The notes under the pieces are model-generated. The model made no database searches. It saw only the letters and a program-made list of their open reading frames with translations, and had not been told where the DNA came from. A program made the translations under genes and the position numbers. DNA of 64,000 bases. It comes from Sphaerisporangium dianthi (GTDB lineage Bacteria; Actinomycetota; Actinomycetes; Streptosporangiales; Streptosporangiaceae). This document shows positions 25,889-34,297 of this stretch, one piece after another. Positions within the stretch are counted from its first letter, which is position 1. Every line of letters starts with the position of its first letter. The stretch is from contig NZ_JBHSFP010000007.1 in the NCBI RefSeq assembly GCF_042654065.1, positions 62,001 to 126,000 of the forward strand, given 5' to 3'.

Positions 25889-25949
25889 ACGCAACCAACC
25901 GACCACCCAGACCCCACACCGAGCCCAAGGAGAGCCTCTTCCTGAGTTC

Positions 25950-26891
25950 TCACTGTGTCCAGGCGCTGACCTGGTCCAGCAGGGCGATCTCGTCGTCGGC
26001 GAGCCGCAGGGTCAGGTACGGCAGCAGGTCGGCGAGCTGGGCCGGGTTGCGGGCTCCGGCAAGGGGGGTGGCAACGGTGGGCTGGACGGCGAGCCAGGCC
26101 AGCGCGACCGCGGCCATCGTGGTGTGATGCGCCGCGGCGACCTCTTCCAGGGTGGCCAGTACGGCCGGGCCTTTGCCGTCCAGGTGGGCGCGGGCCTGAT
26201 CGGCGCGGGGGCTGTCCACCCTGGGGCCGTCGGGGCGGTACTTGCCGGTGAGGAAACCACGTGCCAGCGCGACGTAGGGCAGGCAGACCAGTCCGGTCCG
26301 GGTGACGGCAGGCGCGAGATCCCGTTCGTAGTTCTCGCGCTGTACCAGGTTGTATTCGGCCTGCAAGGCGACGTACGCGGCGAGCCCTTCCCGGTCCGAG
26401 GTCTCCAGTGCCGCCGACAGCCGCGCCGCTGTGTAGTTGGACGCCGCGATGTGCCGTACCTTGCCGGACCGGACCAGCTCGTCGAACGCCCCGAGGGTCT
26501 CGGCCAGCGGGGTGCCGGGGTCGTCCACATGCGCGTAGTACAGGTCGATGTGATCAAGCCCAAGCCGCCGCAGTGAGTCCTCGGCGGCCTGCCGGATCGT
26601 CTCCGGCCTCAAGTTGTCCAGCCCAGGGAGCGCACCCACCTTCGTGGCGATCACCATCTGGTCTCGGTCGCCGCGGGTCTTCAGCCAGCGGCCGATGATC
26701 GTCTCGGACTCACCACCGCTGTTGCCGGGCACGTGGAAGGTGTACCTGTCCGCGGTGTCGAAGAAGTTGCCACCCGCCTGGGCGAAGGCATCCAGCACGG
26801 CGAACGAGGTCTCCTCGTCCGCCGTCCAGCCGAAGGGATTGCCGCCCAGGCACAGCGGTGACACCTCCAGATCACTGTTTCCGATCCTCAT
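25950..26891 (-). CDS. Aldo/keto reductase
   Basis: A 313-aa protein from the ATG at 26891. The tetrad of the family is visible: Asp and Tyr in NFFDTADRYTFH, Lys in MVIATKVG, and His in DLYYAHVDDP. The NADPH-binding end is PLAGARNPAQLADLL. This group reduces aldehydes or ketones. The substrate is unknown. It lies 49 bp after a HxlR-type regulator on the same strand and ends 149 bp before the aroC start, interrupting the usual gene order of aromatic operons. Confidence 0.92.
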   Translation of the reverse strand: MRIGNSDLEVSPLCLGGNPFGWTADEETSFAVLDAFAQAGGNFFDTADRYTFHVPGNSGGESETIIGRWLKTRGDRDQMVIATKVGALPGLDNLRPETIRQAAEDSLRRLGLDHIDLYYAHVDDPGTPLAETLGAFDELVRSGKVRHIAASNYTAARLSAALETSDREGLAAYVALQAEYNLVQRENYERDLAPAVTRTGLVCLPYVALARGFLTGKYRPDGPRVDSPRADQARAHLDGKGPAVLATLEEVAAAHHTTMAAVALAWLAVQPTVATPLAGARNPAQLADLLPYLTLRLADDEIALLDQVSAWTQ

Positions 26892-26940
26892 GGCGGCAAC
26901 GCTAAAGGTCCGCAGGGAACCATCTGGTTCCCTGCGGAGG

Positions 26941-27228
26941 TCAACCGCCGTCGGCGTCCGCGAGTTCGGCGGCGTGTTCCTCGGCCCACCGGGCGAGCAC
27001 CGACACCGGCCCAAGGAGGCTCTCGCCCAGGGCGGTCAGCCGGTACTCCACACCCGCGGGCGCGGTAGGCAGGGTCCGCCGCTCCACCAGGTTGCCGCGC
27101 TCCAGCTTGCGCAGCGTCTGGGTCGGCATCTTGTTGCTGATCCCGCCGATCCGGCGGCGCAGCTCGGTGTACCGCAGCGGACCACGCCCGAGCCCGAACA
27201 CCACGACGACAGACCAGGCATCGGCCAC
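26941..27228 (-). CDS. HxlR-family regulator, short N-terminus
   Basis: A 95-aa protein. The winged HTH pattern is clear: RGPLRYTELRRRIGGISNKMPTQTLRKLERGNLVERR and VEYRLTALGESLLGPV. The domain normally has about 20 residues before the VADAWSVVVV position. In this frame there is only an open stretch without ATG, GTG or TTG, ended by a stop. The gene is therefore either 5' truncated or uses a rare start. It sits upstream of the aldo/keto reductase and probably controls it, as HxlR proteins often sense reactive aldehydes or oxidants. Confidence 0.7.
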   Translation of the reverse strand: MADAWSVVVVFGLGRGPLRYTELRRRIGGISNKMPTQTLRKLERGNLVERRTLPTAPAGVEYRLTALGESLLGPVSVLARWAEEHAAELADADGG

Positions 27229-27294
27229 CAGATTCGGAACGGTGGTCGTGGAACGATTCCCGGAACCACCGGTGCCCGCCGGCGGCGCCCTTCG

Positions 27295-28119
27295 TCACGA
27301 GGGGGGCCAGCTCAGGAGGGCCGTGAAGGTGCCGAGAAGGATGAAGGGGCCCAAAGGGAACTCGCTCTTGAGCGTGCCGCGGCGCGCGGCGAGCAGGCAG
27401 ACGGCGTACAGGGCTCCGAGGAACTGCCCGGCGAGCGCGCCGACGAGCCAGGCGTCCCAGCCGAGAGCGCCGGTCAGCATCCCCACCAGGCCGGCGAGCT
27501 TCACGTCGCCGAGCCCGAGCCCCGTGGGACGGGCGAACCACAGGACCGCGTACGCGCCCGCCAGGGCCAGGCCGCCGAGCAGCGCGTCCGCCGCCCTTCC
27601 CGTGGGGATCAGCAGTGCTGCGACGATCGGGTACGAAGGCAGGGTCAAGGCGTCGGGCAGCCGCCGGGTCCGCCAGTCGATCACCGCGAGCGCGCACCCG
27701 GTCAAGGCCATGTACAGCCAGGCCGCGAGCAGGCCCGTCCCCGCGAGCTTCCACGCCACCAGCCCGGACACGGCCGCGACCAGCACCTCGATCGACGGCG
27801 GCCACGCGGGCAGGGGCACGGCTCGCGACACCCGGCGGAACGCCTCCCGGGCCTCGGCCCGGTACACCCGCCGCAGCGCCCCCGCGTCCTCCCGCGCCCC
27901 GCCGGCCCTCTCCCCCGAGCCCTCGGCAGCCCCGCCCAGGCCTGCGGCGCTCCCATCTGAACCCCTGGCGCCCTCACTCGAGCTCCTGGCGTCTTCGGCC
28001 GAGTGCTCGGTCGCATCGGCCGAGCCGTCGGGGTCGGGGTGGAAGCCGCCGGCCAGCGCGCGGACATAGGCTCCGGCGAGCAGGCCCGCGAGCGCGGCTC
28101 CGGCGACGATGAGGCTCAC
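27295..28119 (-). CDS. A24-family prepilin peptidase
   Basis: A 274-aa protein with about seven membrane segments. Both catalytic Asp motifs are present: VIDWRTRRLPD and the GxGD box GLGLGDVKLAG. A first membrane helix is followed by a roughly 65-residue Ser/Gly/Glu-rich loop (HPDPDGSADATEHSAEDA onward) that replaces the N-methyltransferase cysteine domain of long enzymes. The family cuts type IV pilin-like leaders (tad pili in actinobacteria). In many actinomycetes this gene stands just before aroC. Confidence 0.88.
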   Translation of the reverse strand: MSLIVAGAALAGLLAGAYVRALAGGFHPDPDGSADATEHSAEDARSSSEGARGSDGSAAGLGGAAEGSGERAGGAREDAGALRRVYRAEAREAFRRVSRAVPLPAWPPSIEVLVAAVSGLVAWKLAGTGLLAAWLYMALTGCALAVIDWRTRRLPDALTLPSYPIVAALLIPTGRAADALLGGLALAGAYAVLWFARPTGLGLGDVKLAGLVGMLTGALGWDAWLVGALAGQFLGALYAVCLLAARRGTLKSEFPLGPFILLGTFTALLSWPPS

Positions 28120-28156
28120 CCGCCGACCCTAGTGCGCCCGCGCGCTCAGGCGCCGG

Positions 28157-28732
28157 TCATCCCCAGGGGCGGCGCAGGCGGGTGAGGAGGCCGCGTTTGC
28201 GCTCGGGGACGCGGGCGACCGTCACCTCGGCGTGTTCGGACAGCTCGCGCAGCAGCGCGCCGAGGCCGTCGTCCTGGGCCCGCACCCGGCCGATGGACGC
28301 CAGGGCGTGGAGCATGCCGCCCTGGACGGCGAACGGCACCGGCCCGGCCACGTCGACCATGACCGCGGCGGCGCCCTCGCCGAGCGCGGCCCGGCAGACC
28401 TGGGGGGTCACCGCCTGGATGGGGCGCGCGTCGGCGCGCCACAGCTTGAGCGACTCGACGCCGGTGAAGGCGGGGACGGCCTTCCTGCCGTCGGCGCCGA
28501 CCAGCACCGGCAGCGCCATCTCGCTCTCTTTCTCATGCTTGAGCCCGTTTTCGCCGACCTCCGCCTCGGTCAGCAGCGCCACCACGGGCACCAGCAGGCG
28601 CGCGGTGCTCAGCGCCGACGCCACGACGGACGCGTCGGCCGTGCCGGCGGCGAAGGCGGACAGCGCCGCCGCCACGGACGCGTCGGCGCCGCCGTCGTCG
28701 TCGGGGACCAGGGGCTGCGGAATGCTCGGCAC
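28157..28732 (-). CDS. SseB-family protein
   Basis: About 191 aa from the GTG at 28732. A start at 28804 would add an Arg-rich segment. The SseB-N pattern is visible: ARLLVPVVALLTE, EMALPVLVGADGRKAVPAFTGVESLKLW, VMVDVAGPVPFAVQG. SseB-like proteins are common next to translation or peptidase genes in actinobacteria and have no settled function. The C-terminus is basic. Confidence 0.82.
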   Translation of the reverse strand: MPSIPQPLVPDDDGGADASVAAALSAFAAGTADASVVASALSTARLLVPVVALLTEAEVGENGLKHEKESEMALPVLVGADGRKAVPAFTGVESLKLWRADARPIQAVTPQVCRAALGEGAAAVMVDVAGPVPFAVQGGMLHALASIGRVRAQDDGLGALLRELSEHAEVTVARVPERKRGLLTRLRRPWG

Positions 28733-28819
28733 GACCAACGAGCCTACCCACCGCCGCCTCCGTCGAGGCGGCGTGGGCCGGTCGGACGACGAGTCCCCCC
28801 TCACCGGGAGGCGCTCACC

Positions 28820-29926
28820 TCAGCCGAGGTCGGCGATGGCCGCTACGGGGCCGCCGCCCGAGGGGCCCTGGTGGACGGCGGCGACGGACACGAAGACGGC
28901 CGGGTCGCCGGTGACGCTCGCCGCCACCCCGCCGACCGTGGCCTTGATCTGCCGGTGCCAGTGCACGTCGGAGTCGTCGAGCATGATGTTCCTGCGCCCG
29001 CGCACCCGCCCGCTGGGGTCGGCCTCGCACTTCATGAACACGTTGACGAGCCGGTCTCCGAGGTCGCTCGGGTGCGGGCGGGCGGGAAGGTCGATGCCGC
29101 TGTCGCGGATGGCCTCCCAGATGCCGTCGGCGTCCAGGGCGTCCTTCATGACGCTGTGCCCGATGCGGTAGCGGCCGCCGATGCCGCGCACGTTGCCGAC
29201 CACGACGATCTGCGCGCGGTCGAGTTCGACGCCGGAGGAGCAGGAGGCGACGCTGGAGTACAGCGAGAGGTCCTTGTGGATCTGGCCGGCGGCGGGCGTC
29301 TCGATCTCACCGAGGGCGACGGCGATGCCGAGGGCGGTGGTGGAGTTGGAGATGTCCATGGAGGGCCCGGTGTCCTCGATGACGACCTCCTGGCCGCGCG
29401 ACTTGGCCTCGGTGATCGTGGCGAGGGTGAGCAGCGGGGTCTTGGTCTGCACGTAGTGGACGTCGGCCGGATCCTCGATGCCCGCGATCTTCATGGCCTC
29501 GCGCACGCCGGCGGCGACCTTCTCCACCATCGCCGGGCGGCCGATGTCCTCGGGGAGGATGACCTCGCTCATCGCCACCCCGACGGAGACGCGCGGCTCG
29601 TCCGACGGCTCCACCTGGGACGGGTCCAGTGACGCGAAGATCGTGGCGTGCGGGCTGAGCACGCCGTCGGTGCCGCCGGACCACACCAGGGGCACCTGCG
29701 CGACCTCTTCGGGCGTCCGCGTGCCCTTGGCGACCAGCACCTCGCGGAACGCGCGGTCGGCGAGGATGCGGGTGTAGTCGTTGACGCCGCCGTTTCCCTC
29801 GGTCTTGCCGATCACGGCGAGAACCCGGTCGGCCTCGATCACCCCGTCGTCGATGAGTTTCCCGAGCCCGGAGGCATCGGTGACGCTCTCGATGGTGACC
29901 TTGCGCACCTCGATCGGATCCGGCAT
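28820..29926 (-). CDS. Ring-opening amidohydrolase (cyanuric acid hydrolase/barbiturase family)
   Basis: A 368-aa protein from the ATG at 29926, with AGGAG just before it. Family marks: GKTEGNGGVNDYTR, the WSGGTDGVLSPH loop of the first repeat, SCSSGVELDRAQIVVVGN in the second and VHQGPSGGGPVAA in the third; each of the three pseudo-repeats supplies a Ser/Lys pair. The family opens cyanuric acid (AtzD/TrzD) or barbiturate rings. Which one cannot be decided by eye. It is followed upstream on the same strand by carbamate kinase, 131 bp away, suggesting use of the ring nitrogen. Confidence 0.9.
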   Translation of the reverse strand: MPDPIEVRKVTIESVTDASGLGKLIDDGVIEADRVLAVIGKTEGNGGVNDYTRILADRAFREVLVAKGTRTPEEVAQVPLVWSGGTDGVLSPHATIFASLDPSQVEPSDEPRVSVGVAMSEVILPEDIGRPAMVEKVAAGVREAMKIAGIEDPADVHYVQTKTPLLTLATITEAKSRGQEVVIEDTGPSMDISNSTTALGIAVALGEIETPAAGQIHKDLSLYSSVASCSSGVELDRAQIVVVGNVRGIGGRYRIGHSVMKDALDADGIWEAIRDSGIDLPARPHPSDLGDRLVNVFMKCEADPSGRVRGRRNIMLDDSDVHWHRQIKATVGGVAASVTGDPAVFVSVAAVHQGPSGGGPVAAIADLG

Positions 29927-30057
29927 ATCTCCTACCCTTCGGTCGTTTCCGCTACGTCGGTTCATCGTGCCCATCGGCCGTGCCCGGCGCGTGGAGCGCC
30001 ACGCGCCGTTCCCGCCGGGGCATGTCGCGGGGGGCGCACCGGGTCAACCGGCCTCGT

Positions 30058-30966
30058 TCACCGGCCGACCACCGTGCCCGCGCCGCCGCCGATCGCGTCG
30101 CCGAGGTGCTCCAGCGAGGTGATCACGGCCCGGCCGCCGCCCTCGGCGAACCGCAGCGCGGCCTGCACCTTGGGTCCCATGCTCCCGCTCGCGAAGTGCC
30201 CGGCCGCCTGCAGCTCGCGCAGTTCGGCGACGGTGGTCCGGCCGATCGGACGGGCCTGGCCGGTGCCGTACCCGGCGACGGCGGCGGGCACGTCGGTCGC
30301 GACGACGAGCACCGTCGCCCGTACGGCGTCCGCGAGGACCACGGCCGCCGCGTCTTTGTCGATCACGGCCTCGACGCCCGTGAGCGAGCCGTCGGCCCGG
30401 CGGGCGACGGGAACCCCGCCGCCTCCGGCCGCGACGACGGTGTACCCGGCCTCCATCAGGGCGATCGCGGCGGGCGCGTCGAGGATCTCCAGCGGCTCGG
30501 GGGAGGCCACGACGCGCCGGAACCCCTTGCCGGGGAACGCGCGCCAGGTCTGCCCGAGCTGCTCGAACCTGCGCGCCTCGGCCTCGGAGAAGTACCTGCC
30601 GATCGGCTTGACCGGGTCGGCGAACGCCGGGTCGGCGAGGTCCACCAGGGTCCGGGTCACCACGACGGCCGCCCGGTCGCCGAGGGCGTTGAGGATCAGA
30701 ACGCCGACCGTGGCCTGGGTCTGGGCGCCGCACCAGTCGAGCGGCACGGGGGGCACGACCTCGGCGGCGAGCTGGTTCTTCAGCAGGAGGTTGCCGACCT
30801 GGGGGCCGTTGCCGTGCGTCAGGACGACCTGGTGGCCTTGGGAGATGAGCGCGGCGACGTGCGTCATGGCTCGCTCGACGGCCCGGCGCTGGTCGAGCGG
30901 GGAGGCGCTTCCGTCCGGCGCGGTCATCGCGTTGCCGCCGAGAGCGATCAGTACGCGTTCACCCAC
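30058..30966 (-). CDS. arcC: Carbamate kinase
   Basis: A 302-aa amino-acid-kinase-fold enzyme: LIALGGNAM near the start, LTHGNGPQVGNLLL, VIDKDAAAVVLADAV and GSMGPKVQAAL. It makes ATP from carbamoyl phosphate or the reverse. No arginine deiminase (arcA) or ornithine carbamoyltransferase is nearby, so it is unlikely to serve arginine fermentation here. The linked ring-opening amidohydrolase suggests that a ureide-derived carbamate is the substrate. That is inference. Confidence 0.92.
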   Translation of the reverse strand: MGERVLIALGGNAMTAPDGSASPLDQRRAVERAMTHVAALISQGHQVVLTHGNGPQVGNLLLKNQLAAEVVPPVPLDWCGAQTQATVGVLILNALGDRAAVVVTRTLVDLADPAFADPVKPIGRYFSEAEARRFEQLGQTWRAFPGKGFRRVVASPEPLEILDAPAAIALMEAGYTVVAAGGGGVPVARRADGSLTGVEAVIDKDAAAVVLADAVRATVLVVATDVPAAVAGYGTGQARPIGRTTVAELRELQAAGHFASGSMGPKVQAALRFAEGGGRAVITSLEHLGDAIGGGAGTVVGR

Positions 30967-31195
30967 AGCCTGAAGCTATCCAGGGCCCCACTTCTTCTCA
31001 TTGGCGATGTTTGCCCACGAACAGCGGTTTCTTCGGATACATACGCTGATTTCGACTGTCCTGCGGACCGAATCCCGGTGACCCGCATCCGGGTACGGCC
31101 GACGCCGTGGGGCGCGCCGACCTTCTCGCCGAACAGGCGCACACCGCCGTCCGCGAACATCACCACGAGTGGGGCATACAGGGCAGAATCATGGC

Positions 31196-31534
31196 GTGGA
31201 ATCCGAGAGATTAGAGCGAGACGAAGTCGCCGCGGCCATGGCCGCCCGCCGCGAGCTCGGCTCGCAATACGAACTGGAAGTCGCCGAGTCGCTCGTCGAC
31301 CGCGTCAACGCGGTGATCGACGCGAGGCTCGCCCAGTCCCCGGCCCGGCGTCATGGGCCCGACTGGGCGCAGATGTCCCTCGGCCTGGGATCGCTGGCGA
31401 TGTCGATCCCCCTGACGGCGCTCGTGGTCCGCCAGCCGGGATCCACCGTTCCGCTGCTTCTCGTCTTCGCGCTCATCGCCGCGGTCAACCTGGGCTACGC
31501 GCTCAGCAAGATCACCGGTCGCCGCGGGGGCTGA
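31196..31534 (+). CDS. Small two-helix membrane protein of unknown function
   Basis: A 112-aa protein from the GTG at 31196, which follows CAGAAT by 6 nt (possible leaderless start). A charged N-terminal helix (ESERLERDEVAAAMAARREL) is followed by two membrane segments near residues 55-75 and 82-100. The pattern is common in actinobacteria as an uncharacterised 2TM protein. No functional residue can be named. Confidence 0.7.
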   Translation: MESERLERDEVAAAMAARRELGSQYELEVAESLVDRVNAVIDARLAQSPARRHGPDWAQMSLGLGSLAMSIPLTALVVRQPGSTVPLLLVFALIAAVNLGYALSKITGRRGG

Positions 31535-31600
31535 CCTGGCGCGCACGGAGGGCGGCCGACCTGGGATGCTGATCTCCCCCCACTCGAACGGAGATCGACC

Positions 31601-32266
31601 GTGCCCTCCGCGCCGCCCCCCGCCGCCGCACCCCCGCCCGGCTACTCCCATGAGCGCGTCGGCATGTTCACCGACGCCGTCTTCGCCATCGCCATCACGC
31701 TGCTGGTCATCGACATCAAGCGGCCCGACGAGCACGACCTCGAGCACCTTGCCGCCTTCATCGGCGAGCAAGGGGGAGCCTTCACGGCCTTCGTGATCGC
31801 CTTCGCGATGCTCTGGGCGGCCTGGCGGGCGCACCACACGCTGTTCGACCAGATCGACCGGGTGTCGCGACAGGTCGTCGCGGTGCACCTGCCGCTGTTG
31901 CTGTTCGCCGCCTTCCTGCCCTATCCCACCGGCATCTTCGGCGAGGCCGCCGGCGAGCCGATCGCCATCAGCATGTTCGCGGGCACCGAGGCGATCCTCA
32001 TGCTGTGCCTGGCGACACTCATGACGCTGGTGGTCAAGCAGCGGCTGTACACGCCGGCCGCCGACCCGGCGCGCCTGCGCGTCCACGCGATCGTCTACTG
32101 GGGCCTCGGGGCCTTCTGGGCGCTCACGGCGGTCCTCGCCTGGGTCATGGCCGGGGTGGTGCCCCTGCTGTGGATGCTGACCCCCGTGCTGGCCTTCGCG
32201 CTGGTCAGGCTGACCCGCGGCGCCCGCGCACGGCCCGTCCCGTCCGCCGCGGATCCACGGCCCTGA
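31601..32266 (+). CDS. TMEM175-family potassium channel-like protein
   Basis: A 221-aa protein starting with GTG. After a Pro/Ala-rich tail comes the family signature RVGMFTDAVFAIAITLLVIDI (F-T/S-D in the first helix), then five further membrane segments. Bacterial TMEM175 proteins form K+ leak channels. The FTDAVFAIA helix lines the pore. It stands alone. The upstream 66 bp carry no clear promoter motif. Confidence 0.85.
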   Translation: MPSAPPPAAAPPPGYSHERVGMFTDAVFAIAITLLVIDIKRPDEHDLEHLAAFIGEQGGAFTAFVIAFAMLWAAWRAHHTLFDQIDRVSRQVVAVHLPLLLFAAFLPYPTGIFGEAAGEPIAISMFAGTEAILMLCLATLMTLVVKQRLYTPAADPARLRVHAIVYWGLGAFWALTAVLAWVMAGVVPLLWMLTPVLAFALVRLTRGARARPVPSAADPRP

Positions 32267-32321
32267 CCCCCGCTCGCCGAACCACGGCCCCCGGCCCGGC
32301 GCTTCGCCTCCTGCGCACCGC

Positions 32322-32702
32322 CTATATCGGGGCGACGAAACCCCAGAGCACCTGGGCGATCTCGTCGACCTCGGCGAGTTCGCCCGAGGCGATGGAGGTG
32401 ACGAGGCCGTCGACCGAGTCGTCGACGGCGTCGACCTCGATGCCGTTGCAGGCGAGGAAGACCACCGTGCAGACCCAGGCGATCTGCTTGCCACCGCGCT
32501 CGAAGGGGCGGTGGATCACCAGGGAGTGCAGCAGGGCCGCCGCCTTGACCAGCACGTGGGGGTAGGCCTCGTGACCGAACATGGACGCTTGCGGACGGTG
32601 CACGGCCGAGTCGAGGAGTCCGGCGTCACGCAGCCGGGGCGGGGCGCCGAGCGTCGCGCCCGCGAGCCCCACCACCTGTTCGATGGTCAAATAGCGGGTC
32701 AC
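32322..32702 (-). CDS. Doc/Fic-like toxin with degenerate catalytic motif
   Basis: A 126-aa protein from a GTG. The Doc fold is recognisable from RYLTIEQVVGLAG and RLRDAGLLDSAVHRPQ to VVFLACNGIEV. The Fic loop, normally HPFxDGNKR, reads R-P-F-E-R-G-G-K-Q when aligned on the following IAW: the catalytic His, the Asn and the final Arg are all changed. The protein is therefore probably inactive as a kinase or AMPylase, or the pair serves as an antidote. A ribbon-helix-helix antitoxin gene precedes it by 13 bp. Confidence 0.82.
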   Translation of the reverse strand: MTRYLTIEQVVGLAGATLGAPPRLRDAGLLDSAVHRPQASMFGHEAYPHVLVKAAALLHSLVIHRPFERGGKQIAWVCTVVFLACNGIEVDAVDDSVDGLVTSIASGELAEVDEIAQVLWGFVAPI

Positions 32703-32715
32703 GCGCCCGCCCCGA

Positions 32716-32913
32716 TCACTCGCCCAGCCGGCCGAGGACGGGGCGCCAGCGGTCCACCGCCATGACGCCGAGGCGCCGGACCTCCTCGTCGGCGTCGTGC
32801 CGGGCGATGTACTCGTCGACGGCCGCCTGCACCACCTGCTGGACGCTGCGTCCTTCCTTCTCGGCGCGCCGGCGCAGGGCCTCGGTCTGCTCGTCACTGA
32901 GGCGAAGCGTCAT
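32716..32913 (-). CDS. Ribbon-helix-helix antitoxin of the Doc-like pair
   Basis: A 65-aa protein from the ATG at 32913, with GGAGG 7 nt upstream. Its MTLRLSDEQTEALRRRAEKEGRSVQQVVQAAVDEYI is a CopG/Arc-type ribbon-helix-helix, and the C-terminal half would wrap the toxin. Such pairs are autoregulated, and the 13-bp gap implies one transcript. Confidence 0.85.
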   Translation of the reverse strand: MTLRLSDEQTEALRRRAEKEGRSVQQVVQAAVDEYIARHDADEEVRRLGVMAVDRWRPVLGRLGE

Positions 32914-33006
32914 GGCCATACCTCCACGGTAGGCATCCGGTATCAGGACGATGGTCGGACACGGTGAGTGTATGTCCATTTACAGCAAGTTGTCAGGTCG
33001 TTCTTT

Positions 33007-34176
33007 TCAGGACGGTCGCAGGCGGGCCAGCCGCGCGACGGCCTCGTCGATGATCTCGTCCTTCTTGCAGAAGGCGAATCGGAGGAAGTGCCTGCCCAGC
33101 GCCGTGCGGTCGTAGAACACCTGGGTCGGGACGGCCACGACGCCGGCCAGCTCGGGCAGCCGCCGGGCGAGCTCGGCGCCGTCGGTGAAGCCGAGCGGCC
33201 GGATGTCGGTCTGCACGAAGTACGTGCCCGCCGGCCGGTAGACGCCGAACCCGGCCGCCGACAACCCCGTCATGAGCCGGTCGCGCTTGACCGCGAGCGA
33301 GTCGCGCAGCCCGGCGACCCAGTCGAGCTCTTCGCGCAGGGCGTGCGCGACCGCGATCTGCCACGGGCCGCCCGAGGTGAAGGTGACGAACTGCTTGACC
33401 GACTGGACGGCCGAGACCAGCGGGGCGGGGGCGCACACCCAGCCGGTCTTCCATCCGGTGACCGAGAAGGTCTTGCCCGCCGAGGAGATCATGACGGTGC
33501 GCTCGCGCATTCCCGGCAGCGTCGCCATCGGGACGTGCTCCACGCCGTCGAAGGTCAGGTGCTCGTACACCTCGTCGGTGATCGCGAGGAGGTCGTGTTC
33601 CTGGCAGAGGGCGGCGATCAGCGACAGCTCGTCGCGAGTGAACACGGTGCCGGTGGGATTGTGCGGGGAGTTGACCAGGATCGCCCTGGTGCGCGGGCCC
33701 ACGGCCGCGCGAAGCTCGCCGGGGTCGAAGGTGAACCGGCCCTCCACCGGGCGCAGGGCCACCGGACGGCGCACCGCCCCGGCGAGCGCGACGGCGGCGG
33801 CGTAGGAGTCGTAGTACGGCTCGAACAGGATCACCTCGTCGCCGGCCTCGCACAGTGCGAGGATCGACGCCGCCAGCGCCTCGGTCGCGCCCACGGTGAC
33901 CAAGATCTCGCCGTCCGGCTCGTACAGCAGGCCGTAGTGCTGCTTGTGGTGCTCGGCGACGGCCTGCCGCAACTCGGGCAGGCCGGGCCCGGGCGGGTAC
34001 TGGTTCACGCCGGCCCTGATCGCCGCGACGGCGCTTTCGAGCATGGCGGCGGGCCCGTCGGTGTCGGGGAAGCCCTGTCCCAGGTTGATCGACCCCGTGC
34101 GCACGGCGAGCGCCGTCATCTCGGAGAAGATCGTCGTGCCGAACTCTCGCATGCGGGCGACCAGTGGTTCGTTCAC
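33007..34176 (-). CDS. PLP-dependent aminotransferase (DapC/YbdL-like, class I)
   Basis: A 389-aa protein from the GTG at 34176. Class I/II marks: INLGQGFPDTDGP near 30, YPPGPGLPELRQAVA, NSPHNPTGTVF, DEVYEHLTFDG, and the PLP lysine in SSAGKTFSVTGWKTGW, followed by RFAFCKKDE. The layout matches N-succinyldiaminopimelate aminotransferase or methionine/kynurenine-type aminotransferases. Substrate cannot be assigned. It is divergent from the VOC gene across 121 bp. Confidence 0.92.
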   Translation of the reverse strand: MNEPLVARMREFGTTIFSEMTALAVRTGSINLGQGFPDTDGPAAMLESAVAAIRAGVNQYPPGPGLPELRQAVAEHHKQHYGLLYEPDGEILVTVGATEALAASILALCEAGDEVILFEPYYDSYAAAVALAGAVRRPVALRPVEGRFTFDPGELRAAVGPRTRAILVNSPHNPTGTVFTRDELSLIAALCQEHDLLAITDEVYEHLTFDGVEHVPMATLPGMRERTVMISSAGKTFSVTGWKTGWVCAPAPLVSAVQSVKQFVTFTSGGPWQIAVAHALREELDWVAGLRDSLAVKRDRLMTGLSAAGFGVYRPAGTYFVQTDIRPLGFTDGAELARRLPELAGVVAVPTQVFYDRTALGRHFLRFAFCKKDEIIDEAVARLARLRPS

Positions 34177-34297
34177 GCGGGCAAGCCTATCCAGCCGCCT
34201 CGCCGCCGGCCCACCAGTGTTCAGGCGCGCGCGCCCTGTCCAGGGGGACCGCCTTCCGGCCCAGCGAGTTCGCGAAGCGGCGCATAAGATCGCCGGC

